Part shown: one piece after another, positions 1 through 7,297 of the stretch
How the letters are laid out: each line of letters starts with the position of its first letter
Numbering within the stretch: the stretch's first letter is position 1
Source of the DNA: an uncultured Eubacteriales bacterium
GTDB taxonomy: Bacteria; Bacillota; Clostridia; Oscillospirales; Oscillospiraceae
Direction: 5' to 3'
DNA: 15,282 nucleotides
NCBI GenBank assembly: GCA_900555665.1
Contig: USLX01000046.1
Coordinates: 1 to 15,282, forward strand
Translations under genes and position numbers: made by a program
Notes under the pieces: model-generated
Told to the model about the DNA's origin: nothing
What the model saw: the letters and a program-made list of their open reading frames with translations, nothing else
Databases searched by the model: none

Positions 1-6
1 GTCAAT

Positions 7-63
7 CCTGCGATTTTCAAATCTTGACTTGACGAAAAATCTCTCGCCGAATCTGCTTGCAGA
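7..63 (+). repeat. Copy 1 of a dispersed intergenic repeat, inverted relative to the copy near 12,470
   Basis: These bases align without gaps to the reverse complement of 12440-12496. I count about 41 of 57 identical positions, including a 15-base exact core (36-50 here, 12453-12467 there). A small hairpin with arms TCTGC and GCAGA (52-63) lies at the right end. Both copies are intergenic and flank the regulator plus operon. The left limit may be cut by the window edge. I do not recognise a named repeat family. Confidence 0.45.
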
Positions 64-199
64 ATTGTGCGGTGCCGCCCTATAAAACTACGGAGGCCGG
101 AGCAGGGGAGAACCGCCCGTTTCCCATACCCACCCTGCCGAAAAATCGCACAGATTTCTCACATCTTTTCATGTTTCAACCCAAAATGTGCAAAAGTTC

Positions 200-228
200 T
201 TGCAAAATGATGAGATGCCTGATATATT
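200..228 (+). promoter_or_regulatory. Sigma-70-type promoter of the LysR gene
   Basis: A -35 element TTGCAA (200-205) is followed by a 17-base spacer and a -10 element TATATT (223-228). Transcription would start near 235, about 30 bases ahead of the LysR start codon. The region is AT-rich compared with its surroundings. The match is by eye only. Confidence 0.5.
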
Positions 229-242
229 TATTTTAATATATC
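221..242. promoter_or_regulatory. Inverted repeat over the LysR promoter, candidate operator
   Basis: A perfect 7-base inverted repeat, GATATAT-N8-ATATATC, covers the presumed -10 box and start site of the LysR gene. LysR-type regulators commonly repress their own gene by binding imperfect dyads near the promoter, so this is a plausible autoregulatory site. AT-rich dyads also arise by chance, and no binding evidence can be read from sequence. Confidence 0.35.
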
Positions 243-267
243 CATAGAACGAAAACGAGGTAACGGA

Positions 268-1158
268 ATGAACACACAGCACCTGCAATATGTGGTGGAG
301 ATCGAGCGTATGCGCTCCATCTCCCAGGCGGCGGAAAATCTCTTCATCGGTCAGCCGAATCTCAGCCGCATCCTGCACGATATGGAGGATACGCTCGGTT
401 TTAAAGTTTTCGAGCGTACCAGCCGCGGCGTCCGTCCGACGGAGCGCGGTACCATTTTTTTGCAGCACGCCAAGAGCATCCTGCGCGAAATGGACTCCAT
501 CGAGGCCCTCGGCCCACGCCGCCCGGTGGCAAACCGTCTGCGCCTTTGCATCCCGCGCTCGGCCGCCGCGCTGGACATCGCCAGCCAGTTCATTGCCGAC
601 CTGCCGGAGGATCAAAACCTCGATATCGCCATCCGCGAGTGCCACGCCCGTAAGGCGCTGGAGCTGCTGGCCAACGGGGAGGTTGAAATCGGCATCATTC
701 GCTTCCGCTCAGAATATCGCGACTATTTTGAAGAGCAGATGACCCAGCGGGGCCTGAATTTTGAAATTCTCAGCAAATACCGCTATCAGGTGCTCCTCTG
801 CCGCAATCATCCGCTCGCGCAGAAGGAGATTTTGCAGCGCAGCGACCTGACCGACCTGCCCGAGATCGTCCACGGCGACTTCTTCCGCCAGGGCAGCCAG
901 GCCGATCAGTCTATCAGCCGTAAGATCTACACGGTCGACCGCCTCGCCCAGCTCAGCCTGCTCGAGAAGATCCCCAATTCCTATATGTGGGTCTCCGCCA
1001 TGCCGGAGCGCTGCCTGCGCCGCTGGGGCTTTGTGCAGAAGGCCTGTTCCGACAACCAGGTTGTTTACCACGACGCCATCGCCTTCAATGCCCAATATAA
1101 TATGTCCGAGATCGAAACGGAGCTTGTGGACTATATTTTCAACCACTATCGCCGCTGA
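268..1158 (+). CDS. LysR-family transcriptional regulator
   Basis: This 296-residue protein has the normal length and layout of LysR-type regulators. Residues 1-60 form the winged helix-turn-helix, with the typical pattern of SISQAAENL, the recognition helix QPNLSRILHDME, then LGFKVFERTSRGVRPTERG. The rest is the effector-binding domain. The ATG at 268 is preceded by GAGG at 257-260, and it is the start that gives a complete N-terminal helix. The gene lies just upstream of the mdh-fumC-hdr-flx-frd operon in the same direction, separated by 164 bases that hold a separate promoter. It is therefore the best candidate regulator of that operon. LysR regulators are more often divergent from their targets, so this is only suggestive. 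The effector is unknown; a C4-dicarboxylate would fit the neighbours (inference). Confidence 0.93.
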   Translation: MNTQHLQYVVEIERMRSISQAAENLFIGQPNLSRILHDMEDTLGFKVFERTSRGVRPTERGTIFLQHAKSILREMDSIEALGPRRPVANRLRLCIPRSAAALDIASQFIADLPEDQNLDIAIRECHARKALELLANGEVEIGIIRFRSEYRDYFEEQMTQRGLNFEILSKYRYQVLLCRNHPLAQKEILQRSDLTDLPEIVHGDFFRQGSQADQSISRKIYTVDRLAQLSLLEKIPNSYMWVSAMPERCLRRWGFVQKACSDNQVVYHDAIAFNAQYNMSEIETELVDYIFNHYRR

Positions 1159-1175
1159 CGGCTATCCGTTTTTTT
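1158..1175 (+). terminator. Weak terminator-like hairpin after the LysR gene
   Basis: A short stem ACGG/CCGT with a CTAT loop begins at the LysR stop codon and is followed by seven Ts (1169-1175). The stem is only four base pairs, extended at best by a G-T pair, so termination would be partial. Confidence 0.3.
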
Positions 1176-1199
1176 ATATGGCAATACGAAAATAAGCAT

Positions 1200-1228
1200 T
1201 TCAATTCCTCTTTTTATATCGATATAAT
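1200..1228 (+). promoter_or_regulatory. Probable promoter of the mdh-fumC-hdr-flx-frd operon
   Basis: A perfect -10 hexamer TATAAT lies at 1223-1228. At a 17-base spacing the -35 is poor (TTCAAT at 1200-1205, three of six consensus positions), as expected for an activator-dependent promoter. A 10-base palindrome ATATCGATAT (1216-1225) overlaps the -10 box and could be an operator. The presumed transcript would have a leader of nearly 90 bases before the mdh start codon. Confidence 0.5.
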
Positions 1229-1266
1229 CTTATTGAAGGAAGCGGAGATACTATCAGAGTGCTTCG

Positions 1267-1298
1267 CATGTGCAGATACAGCTGTTGCGCTGCACATG
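1267..1298 (+). promoter_or_regulatory. Leader stem-loop ahead of mdh
   Basis: A perfect 9-base inverted repeat (CATGTGCAG at 1267-1275, CTGCACATG at 1290-1298) with a 14-base loop lies in the presumed 5' leader, ending about ten bases before the ribosome-binding site. There is no U-tract, so it is not an intrinsic terminator. It could stabilise the long mRNA, tune translation, or act as a DNA dyad for a regulator. It matches no riboswitch class that I recognise. Confidence 0.4.
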
Positions 1299-1322
1299 AA
1301 AAATAAGAAGGGGGATCCACTT

Positions 1323-2273
1323 ATGAGCAAAATCACCGTCATTGGCGCTGGCAATGTGGGGGCAACCATCGCGAATGATCTGATGATCCAGGGCATTGCG
1401 TCCGAGATCGTTCTCATCGATATCAACCGGCCGAAGGCATTCGGAGAGGCTCTGGATATCTACCAGGGCGTTCCGTACTGCGCTCCGGCCATTGTTCGTT
1501 CTGGCGACTATCTCGCTGCGGCGGATTCCGATATCGTCGTCATCACCTCCGGCATACCGCGCAAGGCAGGGCAATCCCGGCTCGAGCTTGCGCAGGTCAA
1601 CGTCAACATCATGAAAGACATCGCCTCCAAGATCGTGCCTGTCGCGCCGAAGGCGATTTATGTCATTGTCTCCAATCCGGTTGACGTCCTGACCTATGTA
1701 TTCCACAAGGTCTCCGGCCTGCCTGAAAACCAGATCATCGGCTCCGGTACCATCCTCGACACCAGCCGTCTGCAGTCCGCACTGGCCCGCCGGTTCCGCA
1801 TCAGCCCGAAGAATGTCCATGCCCACGTCTATGGCGAGCATGGCGATTCGTCTTTTGTGCCCTGGTCGCTGGCGCACATTGCCAACAACCATATCGATTC
1901 CTATAAAGACCATTCGCCGGACAAAGACAGCATCGACTGGAACGGCCCGGCGGACTATGCCGAGCTGGAAGAGTTCGTCAAAAAATCCGGCGCGCAGGTC
2001 ATCAAAAACAAAGGCGCCACGTTCTACGCTGTCTCTGTATCGGTCTGTCACCTCTGCAAGTGCCTGCAAAGCACTGCCGGCACGGCCCTGACCGTCTCCA
2101 CGCTTATGCACGGGGAATACGGCGTGTCCGACGTCTGCCTGTCCACGCTCGCGCTGGTCGACCGCAGCGGCGTGCGCGGCAAAATCTTAAATCATCTGAC
2201 GGACGAAGAAGTCGAAAAGCTGCAGCACAGCGCCGCCTGTCTCCGCAGCGTCATCGACCAGGTCGAAATCTGA
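1323..2273 (+). CDS. mdh: Malate dehydrogenase of the LDH/MDH superfamily
   Basis: This 316-residue cytoplasmic protein is predicted to interconvert oxaloacetate and malate with NAD(H). The N-terminal Rossmann motif is GAGNVGAT (residues 8-15). The catalytic set is present: D146 and R149 in LDTSRL, and H173 in GEHGDS. The specificity residue in the mobile loop SGIPRKAGQSR is R80, where lactate dehydrogenases have Gln and malate dehydrogenases have Arg; the second loop arginine is R86. This favours malate dehydrogenase even though overall similarity may give an L-lactate dehydrogenase label. The ATG at 1323 was chosen because it follows AAGGGGG at a normal distance and gives the usual family length; an upstream in-frame ATG at 1233 would add 30 residues unlike the family. 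Fumarase follows after 28 bases, which fits a malate-to-fumarate role. It is the first gene of the operon. Confidence 0.88.
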   Translation: MSKITVIGAGNVGATIANDLMIQGIASEIVLIDINRPKAFGEALDIYQGVPYCAPAIVRSGDYLAAADSDIVVITSGIPRKAGQSRLELAQVNVNIMKDIASKIVPVAPKAIYVIVSNPVDVLTYVFHKVSGLPENQIIGSGTILDTSRLQSALARRFRISPKNVHAHVYGEHGDSSFVPWSLAHIANNHIDSYKDHSPDKDSIDWNGPADYAELEEFVKKSGAQVIKNKGATFYAVSVSVCHLCKCLQSTAGTALTVSTLMHGEYGVSDVCLSTLALVDRSGVRGKILNHLTDEEVEKLQHSAACLRSVIDQVEI

Positions 2274-2301
2274 TGAAATAAACAAACCGGGAGGAATTAC
2301 G

Positions 2302-3678
2302 ATGGAATACCGCATCGAGCACGATTCCATGGGAGAAGTCAAGGTGCCGGCCGACAAATACTGGGCCGCACAGACCGAACGCAGCCACGAAAATTTCCCG
2401 ATCGGCGTCGGCCTTGAGACGATGCCGCGCGAAATTACGCACGCCTTCGGCGTCCTCAAACAGGCCGCCGCCCGTGCCAATCATGCCCTCAAGCCCGAAA
2501 AAATGACCGCGGAAAAGCTTGCTGCCATTGAGCAGGCCTGTCAGGAGGTCGCCTCGGGGCGACTCAACGACCATTTCCCGCTCGTCGTCTGGCAGACCGG
2601 CTCCGGCACGCAGTCCAATATGAACGCCAACGAGGTCATTGCCAATCGCGGCAACGAGATTGCGGGCAAAAAGCTGCTCCATCCCAACGACGACATCAAC
2701 ATGTCCCAGTCCTCGAACGACACGTTCCCGACCGCCATGCACATCGCGGCCGTGCTGGCGCTGGAGGATCGCGTGCTCCCGGCCATCGACAAGCTGACGG
2801 AAACCTTCCGCCGCCTCGAGGCGGAAAACGAAGACGTCGTCAAGTCCGGCCGGACGCACCTGCAGGATGCGACGCCCATCAAATTCTCCCAGGAGATCTC
2901 CGGCTGGCGCGCGAGCCTGGAAAAAGACCGCAAAATGCTGGAGCTCTCCCTGCCCGGCCTCTATGAGCTTGCCCTCGGCGGTACCGCCGTCGGCACCGGC
3001 CTCAACGCCCCGAAGGGCTTTGATGTCAAGGTCGCCGGGGAGATCGCGGGTCTCACCGGCCGCCCCTTCCGCACCGCTGAGAATAAATTCCACGCGCTCA
3101 CAAGCAAGGACGAGCTCGTCTTCGCCCACGGCGCGCTCAAGGCGCTCGCGGCGGATATGATGAAGATCGCCAACGACGTCCGCTGGCTGGCCTCCGGCCC
3201 GCGCGACGGCCTCGGCGAGATATTCATTCCCGAAAACGAGCCCGGCTCGTCCATCATGCCCGGCAAGGTCAACCCGACCCAGTGTGAGGCCGTCACCATG
3301 GTCGCCGTGCAGGTCATGGGCAACGACGTCGCCGTCGGCCTGGCTGCCAGCCAGGGTAATTTCGAGCTGAACGTCTTCATGCCCGTCTGCATCTACAACT
3401 TCCTGCAGTCCGCGCGCCTGCTGGCCGAGTCCATCGAGTCCTTCAACGACCGCTGCGCCTTTGGCATCCGCGCCAACCGCGAGAAGATGGCGCACAACCT
3501 GCATAACTCCCTTATGCTCGTCACGGCGCTCAACCCGTACATCGGCTACGAAAACGCAGCCAAAACGGCCAAGAAGGCCTACAAGGAAAACATCTCCCTC
3601 AAGGAGGCCTGCGTGGCGCTCGGCTTCCTGACGGCGGAGAAATTCGACGAAGTCTTTCATCCGGAACAGATGGTCTAA
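2302..3678 (+). CDS. fumC: Class II fumarate hydratase
   Basis: This 458-residue protein interconverts malate and fumarate without an iron-sulfur cluster. It is full length for the class II (FumC) family and belongs to the fumarase/aspartase superfamily. Visible motifs in order are GSGTQSNMNANEV, NMSQSSNDTFPTAMH, TGRTHLQDATP with the active-site histidine, and the superfamily signature GSSIMPGKVNP (residues 315-325) with the catalytic serine on the flexible loop. Aspartase is a possible alternative because the families are close, but TGRTHLQDATPI and the position beside malate dehydrogenase and fumarate reductase favour fumarase. GGGAGGA at 2289-2295 precedes the start at a normal distance. 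Class II enzymes are oxygen-stable, unlike the class I fumarases common in many Clostridia. Confidence 0.95.
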   Translation: MEYRIEHDSMGEVKVPADKYWAAQTERSHENFPIGVGLETMPREITHAFGVLKQAAARANHALKPEKMTAEKLAAIEQACQEVASGRLNDHFPLVVWQTGSGTQSNMNANEVIANRGNEIAGKKLLHPNDDINMSQSSNDTFPTAMHIAAVLALEDRVLPAIDKLTETFRRLEAENEDVVKSGRTHLQDATPIKFSQEISGWRASLEKDRKMLELSLPGLYELALGGTAVGTGLNAPKGFDVKVAGEIAGLTGRPFRTAENKFHALTSKDELVFAHGALKALAADMMKIANDVRWLASGPRDGLGEIFIPENEPGSSIMPGKVNPTQCEAVTMVAVQVMGNDVAVGLAASQGNFELNVFMPVCIYNFLQSARLLAESIESFNDRCAFGIRANREKMAHNLHNSLMLVTALNPYIGYENAAKTAKKAYKENISLKEACVALGFLTAEKFDEVFHPEQMV

Positions 3679-3693
3679 CCGGAGGGTTAAAAC

Positions 3694-4485
3694 ATGAAAT
3701 ATAGCTATTTCCCCGGCTGCACGCTCAAAACAAAGGGCGTGCGGCTGGATCAGTGCGGCCAAAATGCGGCAAAAGCGCTCGGATTCACCCTCGAAGAGCT
3801 TCCCGAGTGGCAGTGCTGCGGTGCGGTCTACCCGCAGGCAACCGACGAGATTGCCACAAGATTGTCCTCCGTCCGCGCCCTCGCGGCGGCGGACGCAGCC
3901 GGGCAGGAGCTCGTTACGCTCTGTTCCGCCTGTCATCACGTCATCAAGCGCGTGAACGGCGACATGCAGAAAAACGAAGACCTCCGCTGGAAGGTCAACA
4001 ACTATCTCCAGCTGGACGTGCCCTACGAGGGGCAGACAACCGTGCTGCACTACCTGGAGGTTCTGCGCGACCGCATCGGCTGGGACGCCGTGGCCGCAAA
4101 GGTCAAAAACCCGCTCCGGGGCCAAAAGATCGGCGCCTATTACGGTTGTCTCCTGCTCCGCCCGAGCCGCGAGATGCAGTTTGACGATCCCGAAAATCCT
4201 ACGATCCTCGAGGATTTCATCCGTGCCATCGGCGCTGAGCCGGTCTACTACGGCCTGCGCAACGAGTGCTGCGGCGGCTACACGACGATTGAAAACCGCG
4301 CCTACGCCTCGAAGCAGGCGCAGAGGATTGCGGACAGCGCAAAGGCGCAGGGGGCCGGAATGCTGATCACGGCATGTCCCCTCTGTCTCTACAATCTGAG
4401 CCAGAATACGGACGGCGCGCTGCCCGTACGGTACTTTACAGAACTTTTGGCCGAGGCACTCGGCGTCGGGGAGGATGCGGAATGA
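3694..4485 (+). CDS. hdrB: Heterodisulfide reductase subunit B-like protein with two CCG domains
   Basis: This 263-residue protein carries two complete CCG cysteine sets: C9, C41-C42, C77, C80 and C152, C192-C193, C228, C231. In archaeal HdrB these bind two noncubane [4Fe-4S] clusters that reduce the CoM-S-S-CoB disulfide; no cysteine of either set is missing here. Bacteria generally lack these coenzymes, so the substrate of bacterial HdrB is uncertain. In this operon HdrB could act on a different disulfide or relay electrons toward the fumarate reductase encoded downstream (inference). It starts 15 bases after fumC with GGAGGG at 3681-3686, and its stop overlaps the start of hdrC in an ATGA. 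No signal peptide or membrane segment is visible, so it is cytoplasmic. Confidence 0.92.
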   Translation: MKYSYFPGCTLKTKGVRLDQCGQNAAKALGFTLEELPEWQCCGAVYPQATDEIATRLSSVRALAAADAAGQELVTLCSACHHVIKRVNGDMQKNEDLRWKVNNYLQLDVPYEGQTTVLHYLEVLRDRIGWDAVAAKVKNPLRGQKIGAYYGCLLLRPSREMQFDDPENPTILEDFIRAIGAEPVYYGLRNECCGGYTTIENRAYASKQAQRIADSAKAQGAGMLITACPLCLYNLSQNTDGALPVRYFTELLAEALGVGEDAE

Positions 4486-4865
4486 AGGAAGACCTGATGA
4501 ACGAAATTCAGCGCATCGCCGGCGTCAACCCGCGCAAGTGCATGCGCTGCGGCAAATGCTCCGGCGCGTGTCCGGCCTATGACGAGATGGAATACCATCC
4601 GCACCAGTTCGTCTCCATGGTCGAAAACGGCCGCATCGACGAGCTGATGGCCTCGAAGGGCATCTACACCTGCCTGAGCTGCTTTGCCTGCGTCGAGCGC
4701 TGTCCGCGCAATGTCGAGCCGGCCAGGCTCATCGAGGCCGTCCGCCTCGCGCTCATCCGCCAGCAGGGCAAAAACCATCTCACGCCCGAGCAGATCCCGG
4801 CGCTGCTCGACGATGAGCTGCCGCAGCAGGCCATCACCAGCGCATTCCGGAAATACCGAAAGTAA
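4482..4865 (+). CDS. hdrC: Heterodisulfide reductase subunit C-like ferredoxin
   Basis: This 127-residue protein contains two [4Fe-4S] motifs of the CxxCxxCxxxC type (C20, C23, C26, C30 and C64, C67, C70, C74) in the helical HdrC arrangement. It is expected to carry electrons between HdrA and HdrB. The ATG at 4482 overlaps the hdrB stop by four bases and follows GGGGAGG at 4468-4474, which indicates translational coupling. A second in-frame ATG at 4497 is possible but has a weaker site. An upstream start at 4374 would add 36 residues read out of frame from hdrB and is not credible. The gene lies 12 bases before hdrA. Confidence 0.92.
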   Translation: MKEDLMNEIQRIAGVNPRKCMRCGKCSGACPAYDEMEYHPHQFVSMVENGRIDELMASKGIYTCLSCFACVERCPRNVEPARLIEAVRLALIRQQGKNHLTPEQIPALLDDELPQQAITSAFRKYRK

Positions 4866-4877
4866 GGGGGGACGAAG

Positions 4878-6869
4878 ATGCAGAGAATCGGTGTATTTGT
4901 CTGTCATTGCGGCACGAACATCGCCGCAACGGTAGACGTCGAGCGGGTCGCAGAGACCCTTGGCCGGGAACCCGGCGTCGTCTTCGCCACCCATTATCCC
5001 TACATGTGCTCCCAGACCGGGCAGGACATGATCCGCGAGAAGATCGCGGAATACGCCCTCACCGGCGTTGTGGTCTGCTCCTGTTCGCCGCGCATGCACG
5101 AGCAGACCTTCCGCAAGGCATGTGAAAAGGCCGGCCTGAACGGCTACATGGTCGAGATCGCGAACATCCGCGAGCAGTGCTCCTGGATCCACAAGGACAA
5201 AGAAGAGGCGACCGAAAAAGCCGTCATCCTTGGCCGCGCGGCCATCGCAAAGGTGCAGCTCAACGCCCCGCTCACTGCGGGCACCAGCCCCGTCACGAAG
5301 CGCGCGCTTGTCATCGGCGGCGGTATCGCCGGCATCCAGACCGCGCTCGACATCGCGGAGGCCGGCTTCGAGGTCGACATCGTCGAGAAAAAGCCGACCA
5401 TCGGCGGCAAGATGACCCAGATCGATAAAACGTTCCCGACGCTCGACTGCGCGGCGTGCATCCTCACGCCGAAAATGGTCGACTGCGCACAGAACGAAAA
5501 AATCCATATCTACTCCTACTCCGAGGTGGAGTCGGTCGGCGGCTTTGTCGGCAACTTCCACGTCAAGATCCGCCGCAAGGCCCGCTTCGTCGACGAGACG
5601 AAGTGTACCGGCTGCGGCCTCTGCACCGAAAAGTGCCCGCAGAAGAAGGTTCCGAACGAATTCAACCTCGGCCTCGACACCCGCCGCGCCATCTATATCC
5701 CGTTTGCGCAGGCTGTGCCGAAGGTGGCAACCATCGACGCCGACTACTGCAATATGCTCAAAAACGGCAAGTGCGGCGTCTGCGCCAAGGTCTGCACGGC
5801 GGGCGCGATTGACTACAAGCAGCAGGATACCGTCATCGAGCAGGAATACGGCGCAATCGTCGCCGCGACGGGCTTCGACCCGATCAAGCTCGACCAGTTT
5901 GACGAGTTCGCCTACTCCAAGAGCCCCGACGTCGTCAGCTCGCTCGAGTTTGAACGCCTGATGAACGCGGCCGGCCCCACGGGCGGCACGCTGCTCCGCC
6001 CCTCCGACGGCGCGCACCCGAAGACCATTGTCTTCGTCCAGTGCGTCGGCTCCCGGTGCGACGGCGCGCAGAAGGGCAAGCCCTATTGCTCGAAGATCTG
6101 CTGCATGTACACGGCCAAGCATGCCATGCTCTGCCGCGAAAAATATCCCGATACCGACGTCTACGTCTTCTACATCGACGTGCGTACCCCCGGCAAGCTC
6201 TTCGACGAGTTCTACCGCCGGGCCGTCGAGGAATACGGCGTCCATTATATCAAGGGCATGGTCGGCAAGGTTGTTCCCGAAGGCGGCAAGCTGAAGGTGC
6301 AGGCCAGCGATCTGCTCGATAACCGCCAGCTCCACATCGACGCCGACATGGTCGTCCTGGCCGCAGCCATCGAGCCGGACAAGTCAGCCAGAAGCATCGC
6401 CACAATGCTCACCGCGTCGATGGACACGAACGACTTCTTCACCGAGGCACACCCCAAGCTCCGTCCGGTCGAAAGCCCGACGGCGGGCGTGTTCCTCTCC
6501 GGTGCCTGCCAGGGCCCGAAGGACATCCCCGAGACGGTCGCGCAGGCCTCCGCCGCGGCGGCAAAGGTCATCGGCCTTCTGTGCAAGGACAGCCTGACCT
6601 GCAACCCGTGTACGGCGCAGCCGGACGAGCTGATGTGCAATGGCTGCTCAAGCTGTGAAAAGGTCTGCCCGTACGGCGCAATTACGTACATCGACAAAGA
6701 ATTCCGTGGCCCGAACCGCACGACGCTCATCCGCCGCGTGGCGCAGGTCAACCCGGCGGTCTGTCAGGGCTGCGGCGCGTGCACGGTTGCGTGCCCGTCC
6801 GGTGCGATGGATCTCAAGGGCTTCTCAAACAAACAGATCATGGCGGAGGTGGACGCGATATGCAGGTAA
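4878..6869 (+). CDS. hdrA: Heterodisulfide reductase subunit A-like flavoprotein, candidate bifurcating subunit
   Basis: This 663-residue protein has the full bacterial/archaeal HdrA layout. There is an N-terminal iron-sulfur domain with cysteines C9, C11, C44, C67 and C69. The thioredoxin-reductase-like FAD domain has GGGIAGIQ at 147-154 and the cysteine pair C191/C194 before ILTPKM. A ferredoxin insert has C243, C246, C249, C253 and C291, C299, C302, C306. A C-terminal ferredoxin has C587, C590, C593, C597 and C629, C632, C635, C639. HdrA is the FAD subunit that splits electron pairs between ferredoxin and HdrBC in known complexes. Whether this one bifurcates cannot be decided from motifs alone. 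It has GGGGGG about ten bases ahead of the ATG, and it overlaps the next gene by ten bases. Confidence 0.95.
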   Translation: MQRIGVFVCHCGTNIAATVDVERVAETLGREPGVVFATHYPYMCSQTGQDMIREKIAEYALTGVVVCSCSPRMHEQTFRKACEKAGLNGYMVEIANIREQCSWIHKDKEEATEKAVILGRAAIAKVQLNAPLTAGTSPVTKRALVIGGGIAGIQTALDIAEAGFEVDIVEKKPTIGGKMTQIDKTFPTLDCAACILTPKMVDCAQNEKIHIYSYSEVESVGGFVGNFHVKIRRKARFVDETKCTGCGLCTEKCPQKKVPNEFNLGLDTRRAIYIPFAQAVPKVATIDADYCNMLKNGKCGVCAKVCTAGAIDYKQQDTVIEQEYGAIVAATGFDPIKLDQFDEFAYSKSPDVVSSLEFERLMNAAGPTGGTLLRPSDGAHPKTIVFVQCVGSRCDGAQKGKPYCSKICCMYTAKHAMLCREKYPDTDVYVFYIDVRTPGKLFDEFYRRAVEEYGVHYIKGMVGKVVPEGGKLKVQASDLLDNRQLHIDADMVVLAAAIEPDKSARSIATMLTASMDTNDFFTEAHPKLRPVESPTAGVFLSGACQGPKDIPETVAQASAAAAKVIGLLCKDSLTCNPCTAQPDELMCNGCSSCEKVCPYGAITYIDKEFRGPNRTTLIRRVAQVNPAVCQGCGACTVACPSGAMDLKGFSNKQIMAEVDAICR

Positions 6870-7297
6870 ATCACAACTGGACCCCCACCATCGTGGCCTT
6901 CTGCTGCAACTGGTGCTCCTATGCGGGTGCCGACCTGTCCGGTACGAACCGGCTGCAGTATCCGGCAAACGTCAAGATCATCCGCATCCCCTGTTCCTGC
7001 CGCCTGAACCCGATGTTCATTCTCCGCGCGTTCCAGCGCGGGGCTGACGGCGTGATCCTCTGCGGCTGCCACCCCGGCGACTGCCACTATACCACCGGCA
7101 ACTACTATGCCCGCCGGCGTATGACCCTGCTGTTTTCCATGCTCGACTTCCTCGGCATCGAGCGGGAACGGACGAGAGTCGAGTGGGTCTCCGCCGCCGA
7201 AGGCGCAAAGTTCGCCGCCACGATGAGCGACTTCGTCGCCACCATCACAAAGCTCGGCGAAAACCGCAGATTGGAGGACCTGAGATGCAAAGAGTAA
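6860..7297 (+). CDS. flxD: MvhD/FlxD-type [2Fe-2S] electron-transfer subunit
   Basis: This 145-residue protein matches the small MvhD family that links HdrA to its electron-input module. Recognisable elements are FCCNWCSYAGAD (C15, C16, C19), PCSCRLNP (C45, C47) and CGCHPGDCHY (C68, C70, C75). The family binds one [2Fe-2S] cluster. The ATG at 6860 lies inside the end of hdrA (ten-base overlap) after GGCGGAGG at 6842-6849. The open frame reaches back to 6779, but those 27 residues are read out of frame from hdrA and do not resemble the family. The gene overlaps flxC by 13 bases. No hydrogenase large or small subunit is present, so input comes from the Flx proteins rather than hydrogen. Confidence 0.9.
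   Translation: MQVNHNWTPTIVAFCCNWCSYAGADLSGTNRLQYPANVKIIRIPCSCRLNPMFILRAFQRGADGVILCGCHPGDCHYTTGNYYARRRMTLLFSMLDFLGIERERTRVEWVSAAEGAKFAATMSDFVATITKLGENRRLEDLRCKE

Noticed and set aside
1323..2273. L-lactate dehydrogenase
   Set aside because: Arginine replaces glutamine at the substrate-specificity position and the gene leads a C4-acid operon.
2251..4125. 624-codon open frame on the minus strand
   Set aside because: It is antisense to fumC and hdrB, which carry clear family motifs; long antisense frames are expected in DNA with G/C-rich third positions. It has no recognisable motif.
4389..6335. 648-codon open frame on the minus strand
   Set aside because: It is antisense to hdrC and hdrA; the composition follows from the opposite strand and no family features are visible.
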